A stretch of DNA of 49,602 bases, taken from positions 1-49,602 of the forward strand of contig NZ_QLMI01000010.1 of the NCBI RefSeq assembly GCF_003259835.1. The letters run 5' to 3'. The notes under the pieces were generated by a model, which saw only the letters and a program-made list of their open reading frames with translations, made no database searches and was not told the origin of the DNA. Position numbers and translations under genes: made by a program. This stretch comes from Flavobacterium aquaticum. Lineage in GTDB: Bacteria; Bacteroidota; Bacteroidia; Flavobacteriales; Flavobacteriaceae. Positions within the stretch are counted from its first letter, which is position 1; every line of letters starts with the position of its first letter. Shown in pieces: positions 43,501 through 49,602 of this stretch.

Positions 43501-44058
43501 ATGTCAAAATATTCGGTAGTTTTTCATCCTTCTGAAACCGTTATTGAGGCGGTCAAAGAACTCAAAGAACAATTGAGTGCTAAAATTGGATGGTTTCCGA
43601 GTAAGAATTCTTTAGCTCATGTGACCATTTGTGAGTTTGAATATGAAGATGAAACATATAAAAATATAAAATCGAGAATCGCCAATTACTGCCGCTATCA
43701 AAATCCTTTTAAAGTAACGTTCAATGCCTTTGAAAATTACACTAATGGTGCTTTTTTCATCGCTCCAAATTCCGAAAGCAAAACTAAAATGGCTGAAATC
43801 ATGAAGGAAATTCCGAAACAAATTCAATTTCCAGTGAGTCATAAAAGTTCGGAACCGCATATTTCAATTGGTAGACAACTTACTGAATCACAACTGAAAA
43901 TTGCCTACAGTTTGTTTGATTCTGTGGATTTGAATTTCACATGTGAAAGCATCACTATTCGAATTTTTAATCCCGATAGAAAACAATATGATGTACTAGA
44001 AACGATTCCATTTCTGAGTAAAATCGAACCTAAAAAAGAACAATTGACCTTGTTTTAA
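43501..44058 (+). CDS. 2'-5' RNA ligase superfamily (2H phosphoesterase) protein
   Basis: The protein is 185 aa with the two H-x-[ST]-h motifs HVTI (H40) and HISI (H120) at the expected spacing. Members open 2',3'-cyclic or 2'-5' phosphate bonds in RNA or nucleotides. It is convergent with the 72-aa gene: the stops abut at 44058/44059. Confidence 0.85.
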   Translation: MSKYSVVFHPSETVIEAVKELKEQLSAKIGWFPSKNSLAHVTICEFEYEDETYKNIKSRIANYCRYQNPFKVTFNAFENYTNGAFFIAPNSESKTKMAEIMKEIPKQIQFPVSHKSSEPHISIGRQLTESQLKIAYSLFDSVDLNFTCESITIRIFNPDRKQYDVLETIPFLSKIEPKKEQLTLF

Positions 44059-44277
44059 TTATTCTTTCGTACTCATTTTAATCTGCAAATGATTCAACAA
44101 CACTTGATATTTACTGATTTCTCTCAACACGATTTCGTCATCAGAAGCATCCATCATATCGTCTAAATCATCACTCACTTCAATTAATTTAATACTGGCT
44201 TCCGAAAAATTCTTAATCGCCATGTTATCAATAATCGATTGAATGTCTTTTTTTATTTCTGAAAATCTATCTTCCAT
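44059..44277 (-). CDS. Small helical protein downstream of the methyltransferase
   Basis: The protein is 72 aa, acidic and all-helical by pattern (FSEIKKDIQSIIDNM, LIEVSDDLDDMMDASDDE). It has no known motif. It starts 6 bp after the methyltransferase stop, so it is an operon partner. It looks like a genuine conserved flavobacterial protein but has no function assigned. Confidence 0.55.
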   Translation of the reverse strand: MEDRFSEIKKDIQSIIDNMAIKNFSEASIKLIEVSDDLDDMMDASDDEIVLREISKYQVLLNHLQIKMSTKE

Positions 44278-44283
44278 TTCTAT

Positions 44284-45891
44284 TTATTTTCCTCGTAACA
44301 AATTAATACTTACCGTTGCATAATCGGTTTCGGGATATTTTTTAAAGTAGTTGACATCCGAATGTAATCCTGCTTCAGCTGCTATTTTTTGCAACACCTC
44401 AATCTCAACAATAAACTGATCCGAAAAACCGTGTGTAGCATCATAAGCTGTCGCTGCTGTTTTTCCTAGATTTTGAGCAGTTAATTCGGGCGCTACCGTA
44501 TGCAATTCGATAATTAAAAGTCCAAATTTACGAACATACGGACTCCATTTCATAAAATGCTCCAACAAATTATCTTCCACATCGTTATTTGAAATGTGAA
44601 CACCTCGATGAGCAAAAGCTCCGGTAGAAGTACTAACTCTATTTTTTGTTTCATTTTTCGGGTCTTCCCAAATGCGATTGTGGTCTAAAAATGTTCTCAC
44701 ATTCAACAAATCTTTCAAATCGATATTATAATTCTCTTGCAAATCGCTATTCAATAAATCCGGATTTCCAATATCGCCCCAAATGACTTTTGCCCAAATA
44801 TCAGCTTTAATCAAATTCGCTCTCGTAACTTTCAAAGCCGCTTGATTATAATCCGCTCCCACCAAAAACAATGGGTAATCATCTAACATTTTACCTCGTA
44901 AGGTTTGTCGTTCGATGACTTCAAAAATATGTTGCAAAAAGGCGCCATTTCCGCAACCCATATCTAAAATCCCTTTTGGTTGTTCGGCAATGGGTTTATT
45001 AAAAAGTTCGATGATAATGTCGTCAATTACTTTGAAATAGGTTGCATGCGCACCACCACTTCCCCAAACATTCATTTCGCGATTGACATGAATTTCGTCT
45101 TCATTTTTACTAATGTTTCGCAACTCACTTGCATTTCCAAATAGCAAACTATCGATATGCTTGAACATCGGAAGATACGAAACCGTTACACCATAAGCCG
45201 AAGCCCGTTTGGCAAAGAAAAAACCATCTTCGGTAAATTGATAATTGTCGTTTTTCTTGGAAAACCAACCCAAATGCACAAAAAAATCCAGAATTTTAGC
45301 AAATGCTTCGGGATGTTTGTGAAATTCATCCGCACGGAACGAACTCTCCATGAAATATTTGTGAAACATGCCCGTCATTCCTAAATTGACAACAATTGGC
45401 CCTACCAAATAGCCTTCAATATGAGTTAGCATTTGCTCTTGAATCATTCTCAAATTCTCATCTTCCTCAAAATGAATATGATAATTTTCGGTGAATTTCT
45501 TTAAAATAGGCTCCAATAAAGCAATAGAATCCACATCCATTTTATTAGCAGTAAAAACAGAAGTTTTGGTTAACAATTGAAACGTATCCTCATATATGGG
45601 AACAAGCGAAAACGCAAATTCGCTACTAGGTAAAGTAGTGATCGTAACATTTCCCGATGAATTGTCTACTTCGTATTTTAGAAACCCTTGCGATGCCAAA
45701 ACGCGAAATGCTACATTTAAATAGCCTTCGTTCGCTTTAAATTCATGTGTTAATTGTGCTAAAGTTGAAGTTTTCTCCTTTAAAAGATATGCTAAAATTC
45801 CTTTTTTGAACAAAGAATAAGCAATGGGAACAACAACTAATCCGTCTAAATGTCTGAAAATAGCTTCGCGTAATTGGTTTCGTTTCATCAT
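44284..45891 (-). CDS. Large class I methyltransferase with N-terminal winged helix
   Basis: The protein is 535 aa. An N-terminal dimerisation/winged-helix part (LRYLF-like: YSLFKKGILAYLLKE, STLAQLTHEFKANEGYL) is like that of plant-type and antibiotic O-methyltransferases. A middle region resembles AprA-type methyltransferases, with SAM motif I GILDMGCGNGAFLQHIFE and the later VGADYNQAALKVTRANL and LLIIELHTVAPE. The substrate is unknown. It is the first gene of a two-gene operon with the 72-aa gene. Confidence 0.7.
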   Translation of the reverse strand: MMKRNQLREAIFRHLDGLVVVPIAYSLFKKGILAYLLKEKTSTLAQLTHEFKANEGYLNVAFRVLASQGFLKYEVDNSSGNVTITTLPSSEFAFSLVPIYEDTFQLLTKTSVFTANKMDVDSIALLEPILKKFTENYHIHFEEDENLRMIQEQMLTHIEGYLVGPIVVNLGMTGMFHKYFMESSFRADEFHKHPEAFAKILDFFVHLGWFSKKNDNYQFTEDGFFFAKRASAYGVTVSYLPMFKHIDSLLFGNASELRNISKNEDEIHVNREMNVWGSGGAHATYFKVIDDIIIELFNKPIAEQPKGILDMGCGNGAFLQHIFEVIERQTLRGKMLDDYPLFLVGADYNQAALKVTRANLIKADIWAKVIWGDIGNPDLLNSDLQENYNIDLKDLLNVRTFLDHNRIWEDPKNETKNRVSTSTGAFAHRGVHISNNDVEDNLLEHFMKWSPYVRKFGLLIIELHTVAPELTAQNLGKTAATAYDATHGFSDQFIVEIEVLQKIAAEAGLHSDVNYFKKYPETDYATVSINLLRGK

Positions 45892-45936
45892 AAATCGAGT
45901 GGTTTATTCTCAAATTTATGAAAATTCTGATTCACT

Positions 45937-46488
45937 TTACAATAAACTTCTTTTTATCTCAGCAAAAGAAGTGGAAGTTTGAATAAGTTTTGAGATGATT
46001 TCTTTTCGAAATTGTTCCAAATCATCATAATTAAGATATTTCGCCCAAGTGTCTGATTCCAAAATTTCTTTTATTTGACGGATGACTTTTGCGGTTTCGG
46101 AAGCATTTCGTAAAACAGCTTTTCCGTCGTAATTCGGATTATTTTTGTGTTGAAAAGTTGCTTCTTTAGTTTCAAAATTCACTTCTACATAAAATAGTTT
46201 TTCAGTTTCGTTATTCGGATTGAAATCGGTCCATTTGGCATAACCAATTCGATTTTGACTATTATTGATTTTTGAACTTGAATTTGAAATTAATCGCCAT
46301 CTACAATTTGCTGCTCTTCCCCAGTGGTTGGAAATACGATAAACTCCTTCCTCCGTAAAACAATATCCACTTCCCGATTTACTTTTGTAATGCCACTCGA
46401 TATTTGGAATCGCAGCTGTATCTACTTCGATAAACTCGCAAAAAGTATGTTTGTGGAAATTGGTTTTATTGTATTTTTTCAAGGCCAT
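45937..46488 (-). CDS. Unknown conserved protein
   Basis: The protein is 183 aa. Aromatic, basic blocks occur in the N-terminal half (IEWHYKSKSGSGYCF, VYRISNHWGRAANCRWRL), with a helical C-terminus. I have no family for it. It is divergent from the Crp/Fnr gene with an 84-bp gap, so shared control is possible. Confidence 0.55.
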   Translation of the reverse strand: MALKKYNKTNFHKHTFCEFIEVDTAAIPNIEWHYKSKSGSGYCFTEEGVYRISNHWGRAANCRWRLISNSSSKINNSQNRIGYAKWTDFNPNNETEKLFYVEVNFETKEATFQHKNNPNYDGKAVLRNASETAKVIRQIKEILESDTWAKYLNYDDLEQFRKEIISKLIQTSTSFAEIKRSLL

Positions 46489-46528
46489 AAAGTGTCTATT
46501 CGATTTCTTTGTAACAAAAGTAACATTT

Positions 46529-46558
46529 GATTTTTAAAGAATCGTCGTATCTTTACAA
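46529..46558 (+). promoter_or_regulatory. Promoter of the crp-tauE operon (approximate)
   Basis: A TTTG is followed 18 bp later by TATCTTTA, one base off the -7 consensus, about 20 bp before the regulator's ATG. The match is imperfect. Confidence 0.45.
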
Positions 46559-46572
46559 AAAAAGGATTACAA

Positions 46573-47205
46573 ATGAGAGCTATTTTAGATCAAGCCTACA
46601 GTTATATTTTTGAAGAAGCTTTGTTGGACGAAATTGCAAAAGTTGCCATTTACAAAGAATTTAAGACCGATGATTACCTGATTGAAATTGGGGATTACAT
46701 CAAAACGATGCCACTTTTATTAACTGGCGCGATTAAAATATTAAGAGAAGATGAAAATGGCGATGAATTATTATTATATTTCTTAGAACGTGGCGATACT
46801 TGTGCCATGACATTAACCTGTTGCATGGGACAATCGAAAAGTCGTATTCGAGCTATTGCCGAAACCGATGGCGCGATGCTAATGATTCCTGTTGAAAAAA
46901 TGGAAGAATGGTTGACAAAATACAAAACGTGGAGAAACTTCGTTTTTGATAGCTACAATGTCCGTTTGAACGAGATGTTAGAAGCAATTGACACCTTGGC
47001 TTTCATGAATTTAGACGAGCGTTTGTACAAATATTTAACTGATAAAGCGAAAGTAATTGGCGATACCGAAATTAAAAATACGCATCAAGAAATTGCTTAC
47101 GAAATGCATACTTCTCGAGTAGTAATTTCTAGATTATTGAAAGCATTAGAGTTGCAAGGAAAAATCAAATTACATCGAAATAAAATCGAAATCCTTCAAT
47201 TCTAA
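46573..47205 (+). CDS. Crp/Fnr-family transcriptional regulator
   Basis: The protein is 210 aa. A cyclic-nucleotide-binding-type beta-roll covers about 20-120, then a helix, then a C-terminal winged HTH (THQEIAYEMHTSRVVISRLLKALE). It lacks the Fe-S cysteines of FNR but has C77, C83 and C84 (GDTCAMTLTCCMG), which could sense thiol or persulfide state. Its stop overlaps the permease start (TAATG), and the persulfide dioxygenase follows, so it probably controls this sulfur module. Confidence 0.82.
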   Translation: MRAILDQAYSYIFEEALLDEIAKVAIYKEFKTDDYLIEIGDYIKTMPLLLTGAIKILREDENGDELLLYFLERGDTCAMTLTCCMGQSKSRIRAIAETDGAMLMIPVEKMEEWLTKYKTWRNFVFDSYNVRLNEMLEAIDTLAFMNLDERLYKYLTDKAKVIGDTEIKNTHQEIAYEMHTSRVVISRLLKALELQGKIKLHRNKIEILQF

Positions 47206-47981
47206 TGGAGATTTTAGGCTATGTTGGTGCGTTGTTTATTGGATTAGTTTTAGGACTAACAGGCGGTGGTGGCTCTATTTTAACCGTACCGATTTTAGTG
47301 TATTTGATGAGCATAAATCCCGTTACAGCAACCGCTTATTCGTTATTTATTGTTGGAACAACTTCTACTTTTGGAGCGATTCAAAACTATCGAAAAAACT
47401 TAGTTGACATCAAAAACGGATTTATTTTTGCGATTCCATCATTCATAGCAGTTTATTTAACTCGAAAATATATTGTACCCGAAATCCCTAAAGTAATAAT
47501 CGAATCTCCTTTTCTAATCACAAAAGACACCTTTTTGATGTTGTTTTTCGCCGTGATTATGGTTTTTGGAGCTCTTTCAGTATTAAAAAAGAAAAGTCAA
47601 AACACTAATAGTGAAGAAAAAAGGAATCTTATTCTAATCGGAATTCAAACCTTCACTATTGGAATTATTATAGGATTAGTCGGAGCAGGTGGCGGATTTT
47701 TAATAATCCCATCCTTAATATTATTTGCTAAATTACCGATGCGAAAAGCCGTTGGGACTTCCCTATTCATCATCGCGATGAACTCATTGGTAGGATTTAT
47801 CGGTGATGTGCAGAATTTGGAAATCGATTGGACATTTTTGTTAACATTTTCGGCTATTTCGGTAGTTGGAATATTTATTGGAATGTACCTTACAAAATAT
47901 ACGAATGAAAGCCAATTAAAGAAGATTTTTGCTTACTTTGTATTGTTCATGGCGGCAATTATCTTGTTAAAAGAAATGTAA
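47205..47981 (+). CDS. TauE/SafE-family sulfite/sulfur-compound exporter
   Basis: The protein is 258 aa with about eight membrane segments and the family's twin glycine-rich blocks: ALFIGLVLGLTGGGGSILTV at the N-terminus and IGLVGAGGGFLIIPSL in the middle. It moves sulfite, sulfoacetate or related anions; the exact one is unknown. It is coupled to the regulator gene by TAATG. Confidence 0.88.
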   Translation: MEILGYVGALFIGLVLGLTGGGGSILTVPILVYLMSINPVTATAYSLFIVGTTSTFGAIQNYRKNLVDIKNGFIFAIPSFIAVYLTRKYIVPEIPKVIIESPFLITKDTFLMLFFAVIMVFGALSVLKKKSQNTNSEEKRNLILIGIQTFTIGIIIGLVGAGGGFLIIPSLILFAKLPMRKAVGTSLFIIAMNSLVGFIGDVQNLEIDWTFLLTFSAISVVGIFIGMYLTKYTNESQLKKIFAYFVLFMAAIILLKEM

Positions 47982-48019
47982 ATGTAACTTTGGGTACAGA
48001 AGAAATAAATTTTAGAACG

Positions 48020-48027
48020 TAAATTTG
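48020..48027 (+). promoter_or_regulatory. Possible -7 box (TAAATTTG) before the persulfide dioxygenase
   Basis: TAAATTTG fits TAnnTTTG, 16 bp before the ATG. No TTTG is found at 19-21 bp upstream (the nearest is 27 bp away), so promoter use is uncertain. Confidence 0.4.
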
Positions 48028-48043
48028 TAAAAAATATAGAGTT

Positions 48044-49453
48044 ATGAAAATCGAACAAATATATACAGGATGCATTGCTCACGCAGCGTATTACATCGAA
48101 AGCAATGGTGAAGCAGCCATTGTTGACCCATTGAGAGAAGTACAACCTTATATCGAAAAAGCTAGTAAAGACAACGCTAAAATCAAATATATTTTCGAAA
48201 CGCATTTCCATGCAGATTTCGTTTCAGGACATTTAGATTTGGCCAAGAAAACTGGTGCTTCTATCGTTTATGGTCCAACAGCAAAGCCAAATTTCGATTG
48301 CATTGTTGCTACTGATGGACAAGAGTTCAAAGTAGGTGGCGTAACAATCAAAGCGATTCACACACCTGGACATACGTTAGAAAGTACGTGTTATTTAGTT
48401 ACCGATGAAACTGGAAAACAACACGGAATTATTACGGGAGACACTTTATTTATTGGAGATGTAGGTCGTCCTGATTTAGCTCAAGAATTGGTAGAAGATT
48501 TAACGCAAGAAATCTTAGCAGGACATTTATTTGATTCGTTACGTAATAAAATTATGCCTTTGAGCGATGATTTAATTGTGTATCCAAATCACGGTGCCGG
48601 AAGTGCTTGTGGAAAAAACATGAGTAAAGAAACTACCGATACTTTAGGCAATCAAAAGAAAGTCAACTATGCTTTAAGAGCAGATATGACAAAAGAAGAA
48701 TTCATCAAAGAATTATTAGATGGATTAACGCCTCCTCCGGCTTATTTTCCTCAGAATGTATTAATGAACATTCAAGGTTATGAAAGTTTGGATGCCGTAA
48801 TGTCAAAAGCAGAAACACCTTTACATCCAAAAGAATTTGAAGCCGTTGCGAATCAAACTGATGCTTTGGTTTTAGATGTTAGAAACGAGAATGATTTCGT
48901 AAAAGAACATGTTCCAGGTTCCATTTTTATTGGATTACACGGACAATTTGCGCCTTGGGTCGGTGCTTTAATTAGAAATACCAAACAACCAATTTTATTA
49001 ATTACACCTGAAGGAAAAGAAGTAGAAACCATCACCAGATTATCGCGTGTTGGATTTGATAACACCTTAGGATTCTTATTAGGTGGAATCGAAGCATGGA
49101 AAGCAGCAGGTTACGAAATCGATAGTATTGAATCGATTTCACCAGAAGTTTTCGCAGCACAATACGAAACCGCGCAAGTTATCGACTCCAGAAAACCTGG
49201 AGAATTTACTGCTGAACATGTGGTAAATGCTAAAAATATTCCATTAGATTACGTCAACGAACAATTAGCAGAAGTACCAAAAGACGAAAAATTCTTCATT
49301 CATTGCGCGGGAGGTTATCGTTCGGTAATTATGTCGTCTATTCTAAAAGCAAGAGGCTACCACAACATGATTAATGTAGAAAAAGGAATGGCAGGCATCA
49401 GAACGACAGATGTTCCTTTAACTGCTTACGTTTGCCCTAGTACGTTGAAATAA
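48044..49453 (+). CDS. Persulfide dioxygenase-rhodanese fusion (MBL fold plus two rhodanese domains)
   Basis: The protein is 469 aa. The N-terminal metallo-beta-lactamase domain (about 1-240) has THFHADF (H54, H56, D58), HTPGHT, GDTLFIGDVGRPDL and YPNHGAGS, which is ETHE1/Blh-like and oxidises glutathione persulfide to sulfite. The first rhodanese domain (about 265-355) lacks the active Cys. The second (about 365-465) has C421 in HCAGGYRS. The sulfite made could be exported by the TauE protein 62 bp upstream, giving a detoxification route for sulfide-derived persulfide. Confidence 0.9.
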   Translation: MKIEQIYTGCIAHAAYYIESNGEAAIVDPLREVQPYIEKASKDNAKIKYIFETHFHADFVSGHLDLAKKTGASIVYGPTAKPNFDCIVATDGQEFKVGGVTIKAIHTPGHTLESTCYLVTDETGKQHGIITGDTLFIGDVGRPDLAQELVEDLTQEILAGHLFDSLRNKIMPLSDDLIVYPNHGAGSACGKNMSKETTDTLGNQKKVNYALRADMTKEEFIKELLDGLTPPPAYFPQNVLMNIQGYESLDAVMSKAETPLHPKEFEAVANQTDALVLDVRNENDFVKEHVPGSIFIGLHGQFAPWVGALIRNTKQPILLITPEGKEVETITRLSRVGFDNTLGFLLGGIEAWKAAGYEIDSIESISPEVFAAQYETAQVIDSRKPGEFTAEHVVNAKNIPLDYVNEQLAEVPKDEKFFIHCAGGYRSVIMSSILKARGYHNMINVEKGMAGIRTTDVPLTAYVCPSTLK

Positions 49454-49473
49454 GAAAATTTTAGATAAAATAC

Positions 49474-49506
49474 AAAATCCGACTTCACAAGAGTCGGATT
49501 TTTTTA
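49474..49506 (+). terminator. Terminator of the persulfide dioxygenase gene
   Basis: The stem AAATCCGACT/AGTCGGATTT with a TCACAAG loop and T tail lies 20 bp after the stop. Confidence 0.88.
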
Positions 49507-49602
49507 TGGGCGTTCCCTAAGGGTCGGGCTATCCGCACTCGCTTTACTTAAAATCCTGAGGTATTTTAAGTAAGAGCTCAAACAATTGCTACACACGAGC
49601 TT
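49507..49602. repeat. Dispersed flavobacterial repeat at the window's end
   Basis: GGGCGTTCCCTAAGGGTCGGGCTATCC, read as two blocks, matches a repeat I recall as common after Flavobacterium genes ('GGGCGTT...GTCGGGCTTTCCG'). It contains a hairpin, TTACTTAAAAT/ATTTTAAGTAA (49544-49573). It is cut by the window edge and has no gene. Confidence 0.55.

Overview
The window reads as a chromosome segment of a gliding Bacteroidota species, most likely Flavobacteriaceae and Flavobacterium-like. The evidence is low GC content, gldF-gldG gliding-motility genes, a DUF4294 protein, promoters of the Bacteroidota type (TTTG-N19-21-TAnnTTTG, visible before dnaN and elsewhere), and short dispersed repeats of the kind common in flavobacterial genomes. 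No rRNA or tRNA gene was seen.

Layout. (1) 1-5974: a hairpin-rich repeat, a DUF4294 gene and an M42 peptidase gene, then two accessory gene pairs (2344-3419 and 3780-5539) separated by a duplicated terminator-containing repeat, then an ankyrin-repeat gene. (2) 6119-15560: housekeeping genes purC, an outer-membrane barrel gene, phoH, a SAM hydrolase gene, a monooxygenase-like gene, gldF-gldG, dnaN and mnmE. (3) 15543-40185: a 24.6-kb integrated element in the 3' end of mnmE. It is bounded by an imperfect 18-bp direct repeat, and both copies encode the MnmE C-terminus FCIGK-stop. (4) 40326-49453: a methyltransferase, a QueC-like PP-loop protein, a YdjM-type membrane protein, a 2H phosphoesterase, a second methyltransferase, and a sulfur module (Crp/Fnr regulator, TauE/SafE permease, persulfide dioxygenase-rhodanese). 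The window ends in another dispersed repeat.

The element. Its left part carries an excisionase-like HTH protein, a tyrosine recombinase, an unknown protein, an AlpA-like HTH protein preceded by three 11-bp iterons, a zinc-finger protein, a DUF3987 protein and a zinc-ribbon/TOPRIM primase-like protein. No relaxase or conjugation gene is visible, so it resembles a mobilizable or satellite-like island. The rest is defence cargo, all on the minus strand: a self-regulated Fic protein, type I restriction-modification genes hsdR-hsdM-hsdS, a reverse transcriptase-nitrilase fusion (DRT type 1-like) starting 2 bp after hsdS, an EVE-McrB/McrC pair, an AAA-DUF4143 ATPase, a frameshifted remnant of a second McrC, and an XRE regulator with an HNH nuclease behind a promoter embedded in a 14-bp-arm palindrome.

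The most notable points are the RT-nitrilase built into a restriction operon, the SGI1-like use of the mnmE 3' end in a Bacteroidota host, and two unassigned gene pairs (3780-5539 and 21809-23302) that look like candidate defence or toxin modules. All functional calls come from reading motifs by eye; no database search was run.
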